A DNA stretch of 64,000 nucleotides, taken from Streptomyces sp. WAC 01529 (lineage in GTDB: Bacteria; Actinomycetota; Actinomycetes; Streptomycetales; Streptomycetaceae). The stretch covers positions 558,001 to 622,000 of the forward strand of contig NZ_CP029617.1 of NCBI RefSeq assembly GCF_003945545.1, written 5' to 3'. Shown piece after piece: positions 18,146 to 28,199 of the stretch. The notes under the pieces were generated by a model. The model was not told the origin of the DNA, did no database searches, and saw only the letters and a program-made list of their open reading frames with translations. The position numbers were made by a program, and so were the translations under genes. Within the stretch, counting starts at the first letter, position 1, and each line of letters opens with the position of its first letter.

Positions 18146-19312
18146 TCAGCCGCGTGCTCCCAGGAGGTGGTCCATGGCCAGTTGGTCGAGGCGTTCGAAC
18201 GCCATCCCGCGCGCGGCGGCCGCCTCCACGTCGAAGGCCTCGTAGGCTCCCCGGTCGGCGAGCAGCCCGGAAAGACCGTCATCGGCGGTGGGCAGCGCAA
18301 GCTCGTCGAGACGGGAGACGCTCAGCGCCTCGCGCACCTCGGGGTCGGCACGGAAGGCAGCTGACCGCTCCCGGAGGATCAGGTAGTTGCGCATGCAGCC
18401 GGCGGCCGATGCCCACACCCCTTCGTAATCCTCCGTACGGGGCGGCTTGAAGTCGAAGTGGCGCGGCCCCCCGTAACCGCCCCTCTCCAGGAGGTCCACC
18501 AACCAGAAGGCGCTGCGCAGATCGCCCGCGCCGAACCGCAGGTCCTGGTCGTACTTGATGCCTGTCTGGCCGTTCAGGTCGATGTGGAAGAGCTTGTCGG
18601 CCCACAGTGCTTGGGCGATGGAGTGCGGGAAGTTCAGTCCCGCCATTTGTTCATGGCCCACTTCGGGGTTGACGCCGAACAGTTCGGGCCGCTCCAGTCG
18701 CTCGATGAAGGCGAGGGCGTGACCGACTGTGGGCAGCAGGATGTCGCCGCGCGGCTCGTTCGGCTTCGGCTCGATCGCGAAGCGCAGGTCGTAGCCCTGG
18801 GAGGTGACGTACTCGGCGAGCAGGTCGAAGGCCTCCTTCATGCGGTCGAGTGCGTCGCGTACGTCCTTGGCGGCCCCGGATTCGGCTCCTTCCCTGCCGC
18901 CCCAGGCGACGTAGGTGTGCGCGCCCAGCTCCACCGCCAGGTCGATGTTGCGGATCGTCTTGCGCAGCGCGTAACGGCGGATGTCGCGGTCGTTGGCGGT
19001 GAACGCGCCGTCCTTGAAGACGGGGTGGGTGAAGAGGTTCGTGGTGGCCATCGGCACGACCAGGCCTGTCGCGTCCAGTGCCTGTCGGAAGCGCTTGATG
19101 TGGCCTTCACGTTCCGCGTCGGACGACCCGAACGGGATCAGGTCGTCGTCGTGGAAGGTCACTCCGTAGGCGCCCAGTTCGGCGAGGTGGCGCACCGCGT
19201 CGGCCGGGTCGAGCGCACTGCGGGTGGCGTCGCCGAACGGGTCACGTCCCTGCCAGCCGACGGTCCACAGGCCGAAGCTGAACTTGTCCTCAGGAGTGGG
19301 CTGGTAGTTCAT
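18146..19312 (-). CDS. xylA: Xylose isomerase
   Basis: The product is 388 residues, the usual length of Streptomyces xylose (glucose) isomerases. It converts D-xylose to D-xylulose in the cytoplasm. Every catalytic and metal residue is at its classical number: His54 and Asp57 (FHDDD), Glu181 and Lys183 (IEPKPNEP), Glu217 and His220 (PEVGH), Asp245, Asp255, Asp257 and Asp287 (FDFKP). It is divergent from xylB and the ROK regulator gene, with a shared 121-base promoter region. Confidence 0.97.
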   Translation of the reverse strand: MNYQPTPEDKFSFGLWTVGWQGRDPFGDATRSALDPADAVRHLAELGAYGVTFHDDDLIPFGSSDAEREGHIKRFRQALDATGLVVPMATTNLFTHPVFKDGAFTANDRDIRRYALRKTIRNIDLAVELGAHTYVAWGGREGAESGAAKDVRDALDRMKEAFDLLAEYVTSQGYDLRFAIEPKPNEPRGDILLPTVGHALAFIERLERPELFGVNPEVGHEQMAGLNFPHSIAQALWADKLFHIDLNGQTGIKYDQDLRFGAGDLRSAFWLVDLLERGGYGGPRHFDFKPPRTEDYEGVWASAAGCMRNYLILRERSAAFRADPEVREALSVSRLDELALPTADDGLSGLLADRGAYEAFDVEAAAARGMAFERLDQLAMDHLLGARG

Positions 19313-19326
19313 GTGCGGCTCCCTCG

Positions 19327-19357
19327 ACTATTTCGTCATGGCACTTTACAAATTAGT
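19327..19357. promoter_or_regulatory. Candidate XylR operator between xylA and xylB
   Basis: An AT-rich interrupted inverted repeat in GC-rich DNA: ACTATTT (19327-19333) and AAATTAGT (19350-19357), matching as inverted arms with one extra base. It lies 15 bases upstream of the xylA start and 77 bases before xylB, where a ROK repressor could control both directions. Confidence 0.5.
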
Positions 19358-19433
19358 ATCCGAAGGCTCCGCTGGGAAGGTCGGGGAGGAAACTCCGGGA
19401 TGTACCCAGGCGAGCCGCAGGAACGGAGACCTC

Positions 19434-20888
19434 ATGTCATCAGCGCCCTCAGCACAGGGACCTCTTGTCGTCGGCGTGGACAGCTCCACGCAGTCCACCA
19501 AGGCACTGGTCGTCGACGCGGCCACCGGCCGGGTCGTGGCGAGCGGTCAGGCGCCGCACCGGGTCAGCTCTGGCGCGGCACGCGAGAGTGACCCCCAGGA
19601 GTGGTGGGAAGCTCTGTGCGCGGCCCTGCGGCAGTGCGGTCCCGTGGCGCGGGAGGCCGCAGCGGTGTCGGTCGGTGGCCAGCAGCACGGGCTGGTCACG
19701 CTCGACAAGGGCGGCGACCCGGTGCGGCCCGCTCTCCTGTGGAACGACGTGCGCTCCGCCGCGCAGGCGCGGAGCCTCCTGGAACGGCTCGGCGGCCCCA
19801 AGGAGTGGGCCGACCGGGTGGGCAGTGTGCCGGGGCCCTCCTTCACCGTGACGAAATGGGCCTGGCTCACCGAGCACGAGCCGGCCGCCGCCCGCTCCAC
19901 AGCCGCCGTGCGTCTGCCCCATGACTACCTCACCGAGCGCCTCACAGGGCTCGGCACGACCGACCGCGGCGACGCCTCGGGGACGGGCTGGTGGGCGTCG
20001 GCTTCGGAGACGTACGACGAGGAGATCCTCGGCATGGTGGGGCTGGACCCTGCGTTGCTGCCCCGCGTGGCGCGACCCGGCGAGGTCGTCGGCACGGTGC
20101 GCGGCGGCGGTGAACTGCCCTTCTCCAAGGGCACGCTGGTCGCCCCGGGCACCGGCGACAATGCCGCGGCCGCACTGGGCCTCGGCCTGCACCCCGGCAC
20201 TCCGGTACTGAGCCTCGGTACCTCGGGCACGGTGTACGCGGTCTCGGAGCACCGCCCCGCGGACCCGACCGGCACGGTGGCGGGCTTCGCCGACGCGCGG
20301 GGCGCTTGGCTGCCGTTGGCCTGCACCCTCAACTGCACGCTGGCCGTCGACCGGATGGCCACGCTGCTGAACCTGGACCGGGAGGCGGTGGCACCGGGCG
20401 GCGCGGTCACGCTCCTGCCCTACCTGGACGGCGAGCGGACGCCGAACCTCCCCCACGCCACTGGGATGGTGCACGGCCTACGACACGACACGACACCTGG
20501 GCAGCTGCTCCAGGCGGCGTACGACGGGGCCGTGCACTCGCTGCTCGGCGCTCTCGACCTCGTCCTGGACACGGACGCCGACAGGTCGTCCCCGCTGCTG
20601 CTCATCGGAGGCGGAGCGCGCGGCGCCGCATGGCAGCACACCGTACGTCGCCTCTCCGGCCGCCCCGTTCAGGTGCCCGAGGCTCAGGAACTGGTCGCGC
20701 TCGGTGCCGCCGCGCAGGCGGCGGGTCTCCTCACCGGCGAGGACCCGAGCGCGATCGCGCGGCGCTGGGGCACCGCGCGGGGGCCCGTGCTCGACCCCAT
20801 GGAGCGGGACGACGAGACGCTGTCCCGGATCTCCGGGGTACTCTCCGACGCGGCGCCGCTCCTGGACAGGGCGCCCCATGAGGAGTGA
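19434..20888 (+). CDS. xylB: Xylulokinase
   Basis: The product is 484 residues of the FGGY carbohydrate kinase family, phosphorylating D-xylulose with ATP. Visible features are the N-terminal GVDSSTQSTKALVVD phosphate loop, GGQQHGLVTLD, LLWNDVRS, the LPHDYLTERLTG signature region, the catalytic Asp in GTGDNAAAALGLG, and the C-terminal GGGARGAAWQ adenosine motif. The start at 19434 is preceded by GGAG; the frame is open further upstream but without a ribosome site. The ROK regulator follows with a GTGA overlap. Confidence 0.95.
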   Translation: MSSAPSAQGPLVVGVDSSTQSTKALVVDAATGRVVASGQAPHRVSSGAARESDPQEWWEALCAALRQCGPVAREAAAVSVGGQQHGLVTLDKGGDPVRPALLWNDVRSAAQARSLLERLGGPKEWADRVGSVPGPSFTVTKWAWLTEHEPAAARSTAAVRLPHDYLTERLTGLGTTDRGDASGTGWWASASETYDEEILGMVGLDPALLPRVARPGEVVGTVRGGGELPFSKGTLVAPGTGDNAAAALGLGLHPGTPVLSLGTSGTVYAVSEHRPADPTGTVAGFADARGAWLPLACTLNCTLAVDRMATLLNLDREAVAPGGAVTLLPYLDGERTPNLPHATGMVHGLRHDTTPGQLLQAAYDGAVHSLLGALDLVLDTDADRSSPLLLIGGGARGAAWQHTVRRLSGRPVQVPEAQELVALGAAAQAAGLLTGEDPSAIARRWGTARGPVLDPMERDDETLSRISGVLSDAAPLLDRAPHEE

Positions 20889-22111
20889 GGACTGACCGAG
20901 GCATGACCGCACCGCTGCACGAACAACGCTCGGGTACGTCGGGTGCGCGGTTGCCCGACACCCAGCAGGGGATGCGCCGCCGCAACCTCTCCCGGGTCAT
21001 GCACACCGTGGCCGCGCACGGCCCCCTGTCACGTGCCGCTGTGGCCTCCAGGATCGGGTTGACGCGGGCTGCCGTCTCCACGCTGGTGGACGAGTTGATC
21101 CGCTCCGAGCTCCTGGACGAGCTCGGGCCCGAGCGGCCCGGGCGGGTGGGCCGCCCCGGTTCAGCTCTCGCGGTCAGCGCGCGGGGGCCTGTCGGTATCG
21201 GGGCGGAGGTGGGCGTGGACCATCTCGCGGTCTGCGCGGTCGACCTGCGCGGCGAGACGCGTGCACGGGTCATCCAGCAGGTCGGCAATCGCGGGCGCTC
21301 ACCCGAGCCGGTGCTGCGGGAACTCGCCGCCCTGGTGCAACGCGTCTGCGCCGAGGTTCGCTCGGCGGGCCTGTCCCCCGCGGGGCTCGCGGTGGCCGTG
21401 CCGGGCCTGGTCGCCAGGGACACCCACTCGGTCGTCCGCGCTCCCAACCTCGGCTGGCACGACATCGACCTCGGCTCGCACCTCCCCTCCGAGCTACCGC
21501 TGACGGTGGACAACGAAGCCAACTTCGGGGCACTCGCCGAGCTGTGGCTGGGTGAGGGCACGCCGGAGCACTTCCTCCACGTCTCGGCGGAGATCGGCGT
21601 TGGCGCCGCGCTGGTCGTCGACGGTCGGCTCTTGCGCGGAGCACACGGTTTCGCGGGCGAGTTCGGGCATATGCCGGTATGGCCGGGGGGCCCGAGCTGC
21701 CCCTGCGGTGGTCGTGGCTGCCTGGAGCAGTACGCGGGCGAGGAGGCTGTGCTTCGCGCAGCGGGGCTAGAACCGGGCGAGGACCGCGTGGGGCTCCTCG
21801 CCGAGCGCGCCGCGGCGGGTGACAAGGCGGTGCGGCGAGCGCTGCGCGGCGCGGGGGCGGCCCTCGGCATCGCGCTCACGGGCGCCGTCAATCTGCTGGA
21901 TCCTCAGGCGGTGGTGCTCGGCGGGGCGCTGTCCCGCCTCGCGCCGTGGCTGCTTCCGTCCCTGGAGCGGGAGCTTGCGGGACGCACGGCAGGCAGGGCC
22001 CGCGGGGTCACGGTCTCCGGGCTCGGGTCGGACGGGCCTCTGCTGGGCGCCGCGCATTCGGTCGCTCGGGCGGTGCTGGACGATCCGGCGGGGGTCGGCG
22101 CGGCGGGGTAG
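20885..22111 (+). CDS. xylR: ROK-family transcriptional regulator, likely xylose repressor
   Basis: The product is 408 residues (GTG at 20885 overlapping the xylB stop; an ATG at 20903 with GAGGA 11 bases ahead is a good alternative). An N-terminal winged helix (GPLSRAAVASRIGLTRAAVS, TLVDELIRSELL) is followed by a ROK sugar-binding domain. This domain contains VDNEANFGALAELWLGEG, the GEFGHM motif and the zinc cluster CPCGGRGCLEQY. ROK regulators of this build repress sugar genes until the sugar binds. The position in the operon makes xylose control of xylA/xylB the obvious role, by inference. Confidence 0.88.
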   Translation: MRTDRGMTAPLHEQRSGTSGARLPDTQQGMRRRNLSRVMHTVAAHGPLSRAAVASRIGLTRAAVSTLVDELIRSELLDELGPERPGRVGRPGSALAVSARGPVGIGAEVGVDHLAVCAVDLRGETRARVIQQVGNRGRSPEPVLRELAALVQRVCAEVRSAGLSPAGLAVAVPGLVARDTHSVVRAPNLGWHDIDLGSHLPSELPLTVDNEANFGALAELWLGEGTPEHFLHVSAEIGVGAALVVDGRLLRGAHGFAGEFGHMPVWPGGPSCPCGGRGCLEQYAGEEAVLRAAGLEPGEDRVGLLAERAAAGDKAVRRALRGAGAALGIALTGAVNLLDPQAVVLGGALSRLAPWLLPSLERELAGRTAGRARGVTVSGLGSDGPLLGAAHSVARAVLDDPAGVGAAG

Positions 22112-22138
22112 GGGCATCGCGGCTCCTACCGCGGAGTG

Positions 22139-22275
22139 CGGCACAGCTGGTTCGGCGAAGCCGGCATGGCTTCGTTGACGCCTGGCATGGCTGCGTCGGC
22201 GATGCCCGGCACAGCTGATCCGGCGAAGCGCGGCATGGCTGCCTCGGCGAAGCCCATGGCCGCCTCGGCGGCCTC
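22139..22275. repeat. Degenerate tandem repeat, about 22-bp units
   Basis: About five imperfect copies of a unit close to GGCATGGCTGCGTCGGCGAA occur in a row. Two longer stretches, beginning GGCACAGCTG at about 22140 and 22209, repeat with near identity over about 40 bases. Frames through it are low-complexity (AAMP/EAAM type) and not convincing as protein. It separates xylR from the permease remnant. Confidence 0.65.
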
Positions 22276-22329
22276 AGCACGGACCCCTCCGCGTAGCTCC
22301 ACAGCCGTCGGGTCCCCCATTCGAGTGGC

Positions 22330-22348
22330 CGAGATTTCCACAATCTCG
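22330..22348. promoter_or_regulatory. Inverted repeat, candidate operator
   Basis: CGAGATT (22330-22336), spacer TCCAC, AATCTCG (22342-22348): a perfect 7-bp inverted repeat about 120 bases upstream of the truncated permease/formamidase unit. It is followed by the 8-bp palindrome TGTGCACA. Spacing and symmetry fit a dimeric regulator; the regulator is unknown. Confidence 0.4.
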
Positions 22349-22467
22349 ATGCTGTGCACAGATGCGAGTTTCGCCCTTCCACCCCAACCGGCAGGCGCCG
22401 TAACGTAATTCACGCGAGGCGCTGCCGACCTGGTGACGGCGGCGTTTTCGCGGATCGGGGGATTCAC

Positions 22468-22639
22468 ATGTCGGGGGAGACCAGTCCAGGCCTGCGCCGT
22501 GAGGCCATCGGGCTCCACGAGGCCCTGTTCCAGAGCGTTACGGCACTGGCCTGGCCGCGTCCACCTCGACGACGAGCCCATACCCGTCCCCGATCAGAAC
22601 GAGGGCCTTTCGGGCCAGAGTGGAGCAGTGGAGCGATGA
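22468..22639 (+). pseudogene. APC amino acid permease, nearly complete internal deletion
   Basis: The first about 30 codons from the ATG at 22468 (GGGGG upstream) read LRREAIGLHEALFQSVTALA, the hallmark N-terminus of actinobacterial APC amino acid permeases. The sequence then jumps, in another frame, to a hydrophilic permease C-tail (LDDEPIPVPDQNEGLSGQ) whose TGA at 22637-22639 overlaps the formamidase ATG. The roughly 430 residues of membrane helices between them are missing. This is a deletion scar that still keeps the translational coupling to the next gene. Confidence 0.6.
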
Positions 22640-23673
22640 GCGACCCTCGAATCCTGACCGTGCGGCCCGAACCGGGCGAGTACGCCTGGACGTTCGGCGG
22701 CGCCCCGCCCGTGGCGCGCATCGCGCCGGGCACAGTCCTCGACCTGTTCACGGAAGACTGCTTCGCCGGGAACGTGCGCTCGGAGAAGGACCTCGTCTCC
22801 AAGGTCTGCGAATTCCCGTTCCTTAACCCGCAGACAGGCCCCTTCTACGTGGAGGGCGCGGAGCCCGGCGACACCGTGGCCGTGCACTTCGTGTCGATCG
22901 AACCGGCCCGCGACTGGGCGGCCTCCACGACAGTGCCTCTCTTCGGCGCTCTCACGTCCACGCACGCGACCGCCTCGCTTCAGCCGCCGCTGCCCGAGGC
23001 CGTGTGGATCTGGCAGCTCGACCGGGCCCGCCGGACCGCGCGGTTCAGCTCGCGGGACCGTGACTTCGAGGTAGATCTGCCCATGGACCCCATGCACGGC
23101 ACGGTCGGGGTGGCCCCGGCCAACCTGGAGGTGCGCTCTGCGCTCGTGCCCGACGCCCATGGCGGCAACATGGACACACCCGAGATGCGGTCGGGCGTCA
23201 CCTGCTATTTGGGGGTGAACGTGGAAGGCGCCTTGCTGAGCCTGGGCGACGGGCACGCGCGGCAGGGCGAGGGCGAGACGTGCGGGGTCGCCGTCGAGTG
23301 CGCCATGAACACCGTGGTGATCGTCGAACTCCTCAAAGGGGTGGCCACTCCCTGGCCCCGCCTGGAGTCCGATACGCACATCATCTCGACCGGGTCGGCA
23401 CGCCCGCTGGAGGACGCGTTCCGCATATCCCAGCTCGACCTCGTGCAGTGGCTGGTCCGGGACTATGGCTTCAGCGAGCTGGACGCCTATCAGTTCGCGA
23501 CGCAGACCGTCGAGTCGCCGCTCGCCAATGTCTGCGACACCAACTACACGTGTGTGGCAAAGCTCCGTAAGGAGTGGCTGCCCGCGCGTGAGACACACCG
23601 CGGCCTGCACGCCCGGCTGCGCGAGACAGCCGCCACGCTCCCTTATGCAACAGTCCCCCGCACCTCCCGTTAA
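22636..23673 (+). CDS. Acetamidase/formamidase family protein
   Basis: The product is 345 residues from the ATG at 22636. Family features: GTVLDLFTEDCFAGNV, PFLNPQTGPFYVEGAEPGD, the metal-site region PMHGTVGVAP, HGGNMD, YLGVNVEGALLSLGDGHA with GDGHA typical of the family, and GEGETCGVAVE. These zinc enzymes hydrolyse formamide or short amides to ammonia and the acid. The gene overlaps the stop of the truncated permease by ATGA, suggesting that the two once formed an amide uptake-and-hydrolysis operon. Confidence 0.9.
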   Translation: MSDPRILTVRPEPGEYAWTFGGAPPVARIAPGTVLDLFTEDCFAGNVRSEKDLVSKVCEFPFLNPQTGPFYVEGAEPGDTVAVHFVSIEPARDWAASTTVPLFGALTSTHATASLQPPLPEAVWIWQLDRARRTARFSSRDRDFEVDLPMDPMHGTVGVAPANLEVRSALVPDAHGGNMDTPEMRSGVTCYLGVNVEGALLSLGDGHARQGEGETCGVAVECAMNTVVIVELLKGVATPWPRLESDTHIISTGSARPLEDAFRISQLDLVQWLVRDYGFSELDAYQFATQTVESPLANVCDTNYTCVAKLRKEWLPARETHRGLHARLRETAATLPYATVPRTSR

Positions 23674-23752
23674 CCGAAGCCGCTCTCTCCAGTGCAGTGC
23701 ACCCGCCCGTCCAGTCGTCCCCCTCCCCCACCCATTGAGAGGCAGATCAGTC

Positions 23753-24349
23753 ATGGATCGAACAAGACGCTTCCCGAGCAGGCGCCGACTGCTCCAGGGC
23801 GCGGCCGCCGCCGTGCCCGCAGCGCTCCTGCCCGCCGGCCACGCGGGCGCCCAAGCCCTGGCCGTCGACTACCCCGCCGCCGAGTGGGTGCCGGCCAGCA
23901 CGTCCAACTACACGGCTGCCAACCGCCCCAGCACCTATCCCATCGACTACGTAGTCATCCACGTCACCCAGGAGACATACGCGGACACGCTCGCCATCTT
24001 CCAGAATCCGGCGAGGAGGGTCTCGGCCCACTACGTGGTGCGCTCTCAAGACGGTCACATCGCGCAGTGCGTCCGCGACCGCAACGTCGGGTGGCACGCG
24101 GGTAATTGGACCTACAACACACGCAGTATCGGTATCGAGCACGAAGGATGGGTCGACAAACCTCAGTACTTCACCCACGCGATGTACGAGCAGTCCGCCG
24201 CGCTCACCGCCGCCATCTGCTCGAAGTACGGCATCCCCAAGGACCGGGAACACATCATCGGTCACCACCAAGTCCCTGGCTCGGACCACACGGACCCCGG
24301 CCCGTACTGGGACTGGACGCGCTACATCCGGCTCGTCAACTTCGCCTGA
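23753..24349 (+). CDS. Tat-exported N-acetylmuramoyl-L-alanine amidase (amidase_2/PGRP type)
   Basis: The product is 198 residues from the ATG at 23753 (GAGAGG upstream). It has a twin-arginine signal peptide (SRRRLLQGAAAAVPAALLPA, cleavage near AGA-QA), then a zinc amidase domain with ligands in YVVIHVTQET and GHHQVPGSDHTDPG. RNVGWHAGNWTYNTRSIGIE forms the substrate groove. It should cleave the bond between N-acetylmuramic acid and the stem peptide outside the cell. A cysteine ligand is replaced by Asp in the last motif (TDPG), a normal variant. Confidence 0.92.
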   Translation: MDRTRRFPSRRRLLQGAAAAVPAALLPAGHAGAQALAVDYPAAEWVPASTSNYTAANRPSTYPIDYVVIHVTQETYADTLAIFQNPARRVSAHYVVRSQDGHIAQCVRDRNVGWHAGNWTYNTRSIGIEHEGWVDKPQYFTHAMYEQSAALTAAICSKYGIPKDREHIIGHHQVPGSDHTDPGPYWDWTRYIRLVNFA

Positions 24350-24476
24350 GGGGCTACCTCGACGCACCACACCCGAGAACGAGCAGTTCCGCACATCGCG
24401 GCACGCTTGTCGGCTTCCGTTTCCGGGACGACGATGGCACCACCGCGTCACCGCATCGCCGTCCCGGGAGGCCGAG

Positions 24477-25754
24477 TTGACCGATCCATGGGTGGCCCTG
24501 GAGCCGGGTGCCGACCCCGCCGAGCGGGTGCGGGTGCTGCGTCGGGCGCACGAGAGGTTCACCGCCGCGGGGACGGTCGCCCGCCCGGTGCGTTCCGTCG
24601 TGGCCGAGTCATGGCGCAGGTCGGCTAGAGCGCATGTCAGCCCGGAGGGCGACGGCGCCGCCGTGGAGCTGACCGACGCCGACCTCGGGGCGTATCGGGC
24701 GGAGCATCCGCTGGCGAAGGTGATGCCGCTGTTCCGTGAGTTGATGGGCACCTTCGCCACGGATGGGGAGCATCTGCTCGCCGTGTGCGACGCGCAGGGC
24801 AGGTTGCTGTGGGTCGAGGGGCATGCGGTGACGCGGCGGCACGCAGGGCGGATCAACTTCGTGCCGGGGGCACGGTGGGCGGAGTCCGCCGTGGGGACCA
24901 ACGCGCCGGGTACGGCGGTCGCCGAGGACCGGCCGGTGCAGGTCTTCGCCACCGAGCACTTCATGCGGCATGTGCAGCCGTGGACGTGCGCGGCGGCTCC
25001 GGTGCACGATCCGCGCACCGGGAGGCTGATCGGGGCGGTCGACATCACCGGCGGGAACGGCCTCGCGCACCCGCACAGCCTCGCCTTCGTCCAGGCGGTC
25101 GCGAGGGCGGCGGAGTCCCAACTGGCGCTGCTGGCCCCGTCGGCGAGGACCGGGGGCACGGTCGAGGTCTCGGCGCTTGGCCGGGACGAGGCGCTGCTCG
25201 TGGCGGGTGGGCGGAAGGTGCGGCTCAGCCGTAGGCACAGCGAGATCGTCGTGCTGCTCGCCCGTCATCCGGAGGGGCTGAGCGGGGACGAGCTGCTGTA
25301 CGCGCTGTATGAGGACGAGTCGGTGCCGCAGGTGACGTTGCGGGCGGAGATGGCGCGGCTGCGGCGGGTTCTCGGGGCAGAGCTGCTGCGGTCGCGTCCG
25401 TACCGCTTGGCCGTGCCTGTCGAGTGCGATGTCGACACGGTCGAGCGTCGTCTGGGGGCCGGCGCGGTGGCGGCGGCCGCCGCCGCGTACGACGGGCCGC
25501 TGCTGCCGCAGTCGCAGGCGCCCGCCCTGGTCCGTCTCCGCCGCAGGCTCGCCGACCAGCTACGGGCGGCGCTCATCGACCGGAGCGACCCTGACCTGCT
25601 GGCGGACTGGGCCCATGCTCCGTGGGCCGAGGACGACCTGGCGGCGTGGCGGGCCCTGGCCGCGCTGCGTCCGACGCCTGCCGTCCTGGCCCGCCTGCGG
25701 GAACTGGACACCGAGCTGGCCCTCGCCGGACCGGGCCCCGCGCCGACACGCTGA
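24477..25754 (+). CDS. GAF-domain transcriptional regulator of the aldehyde dehydrogenase gene
   Basis: The product is 425 residues starting at TTG 24477 (GGGAGG five bases before). It begins like AcoR-type regulators (PVRSVVAESWRRSARAHVSP), followed by a GAF domain (LLAVCDAQGRLLWVEGH, FVPGARWAESAVGTNAPGTA, PWTCAAAPVHDP, LIGAVDITG). No AAA+ sigma-54 domain follows. Instead there is a winged-helix/SARP-like C-terminal DNA-binding region (VRLSRRHSEIVVLLARHPEG, VTLRAEMARLRRVLGAELL). This layout is common in actinobacteria just upstream of aldehyde dehydrogenase genes, which it probably activates. Confidence 0.87.
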   Translation: MTDPWVALEPGADPAERVRVLRRAHERFTAAGTVARPVRSVVAESWRRSARAHVSPEGDGAAVELTDADLGAYRAEHPLAKVMPLFRELMGTFATDGEHLLAVCDAQGRLLWVEGHAVTRRHAGRINFVPGARWAESAVGTNAPGTAVAEDRPVQVFATEHFMRHVQPWTCAAAPVHDPRTGRLIGAVDITGGNGLAHPHSLAFVQAVARAAESQLALLAPSARTGGTVEVSALGRDEALLVAGGRKVRLSRRHSEIVVLLARHPEGLSGDELLYALYEDESVPQVTLRAEMARLRRVLGAELLRSRPYRLAVPVECDVDTVERRLGAGAVAAAAAAYDGPLLPQSQAPALVRLRRRLADQLRAALIDRSDPDLLADWAHAPWAEDDLAAWRALAALRPTPAVLARLRELDTELALAGPGPAPTR

Positions 25755-25812
25755 CCGCAAGGATCTCCAAGCCGACTGCCCGCGCTGACCGCCGACCGCC
25801 GACGAAGGGAGC

Positions 25813-25830
25813 GCAACGTAGATGCAACGT
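25813..25830. promoter_or_regulatory. Direct repeat GCAACGT upstream of aldehyde dehydrogenase
   Basis: GCAACGT occurs at 25813-25819 and 25824-25830, an 11-base (one helical turn) period, about 70 bases before the dehydrogenase start. This is a plausible binding site for the adjacent GAF regulator. Confidence 0.4.
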
Positions 25831-25898
25831 CCGTGGTTCTAGCCTCCGGGCGAGAGCTGCCCAACGGCGGGCAGTCTTCCCCCGGGAGGCCAGCCAAG

Positions 25899-27422
<1,524 letters not shown>

Positions 27423-27431
27423 AGGCACAAA

Positions 27432-27469
27432 AAGGCGCCTGACCTGCGCTTTATCCGGTCAGGCGCCTT
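27432..27469 (+). terminator. Strong stem-loop terminator after aldehyde dehydrogenase
   Basis: Perfect 13-bp stem AAGGCGCCTGACC (27432-27444) / GGTCAGGCGCCTT (27457-27469) with a 12-base loop, ten bases after the stop codon. Confidence 0.9.
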
Positions 27470-27527
27470 CCGCTCGGCCGCTCAGAGCAGGGCTCGCCTT
27501 ACGTCATAATCCCGGTTTCTCCCACCG

Positions 27528-28012
27528 CTATCCCGCTCCTGACCAGCTCTTCCGGTCTATTTCCGGTCCAAGTCCCGACTCAGCCCGCAGGACGCGCACG
27601 AACTTCGGCGGGATCGGCACCGGCCGGGTCGCGGTAGCCGCACGGCGCTTGAGCGAGTGCACCTGGTGCACCGCGCCGTCGTCCGTCCACTCCTTGCCCG
27701 CTGCGATGACGCCACCCGACAGATCGAGCATCCCCCCCCACCCGGCAGCTTGCGACACAGGGTACAGCGCCCGCCGCAGCACGTCGGCTTCCGCGAGCGC
27801 ACCGACGGGCAAGGAGTTTCGCTTCTGCCAGTCCAGGGCCTTCCGCCACTCCTCGGTCGGCTCTTGGGCCCATACGTTCTTGTTGAACGCCCGCGAGTAC
27901 AAGGCGCGTGAGCAAGGTAGTACCACGTCGTTCGCTGCTTGATGGCCCGCAGCTCGGGCGCCGGCAGCCCCGTGTGCTCATCGAAAGGCTCGCCCTCGCG
28001 CGCCGCCGTCAT
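27528..28012 (-). pseudogene. Tyrosine integrase remnant, copy A
   Basis: Several frames on the minus strand add up to fragments of a phage/plasmid integrase. The N-terminal piece is EGEPFDEHTGLPAPELRAIK (about 27950-28003). It is joined out of frame to ALYSRAFNKNVWAQEPTEEW and RKALDWQKRNSLPVGALAEA, then to VHSLKRRAATATRPVPIPPK. The catalytic C-terminal half is missing. Copy B at 52312-53227 has the same segments (KKNAWAQEPTEDWRKAL; RRAATATRPVPIPPQ). This is a dead relic of an integrated element and marks the left edge of the accessory region. Confidence 0.8.
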
Positions 28013-28199
28013 CAGCTTCGCATGTCGGCTCTCGGCGGGCCCGGCAGTGCTGAACGATTCCGCATTCTCCCGCCCGTTGACGGTCCATCGCGCCCCTCAC
28101 CCTCACCGGATGACAGGCAAACGAGCAGGTCGACCAGAATGCCCCAAAGTTTACGGGACACCCTCTAACACATCATCGAGCAGAATGGTGCCCGCGCCG

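Noticed and set aside
28140..28170. Insertion-sequence terminal end (GAGGGTGTCCCGTAAA on the minus strand)
   Set aside because: Looks like IS ends in this genus, but no matching inverted partner or transposase lies near it.
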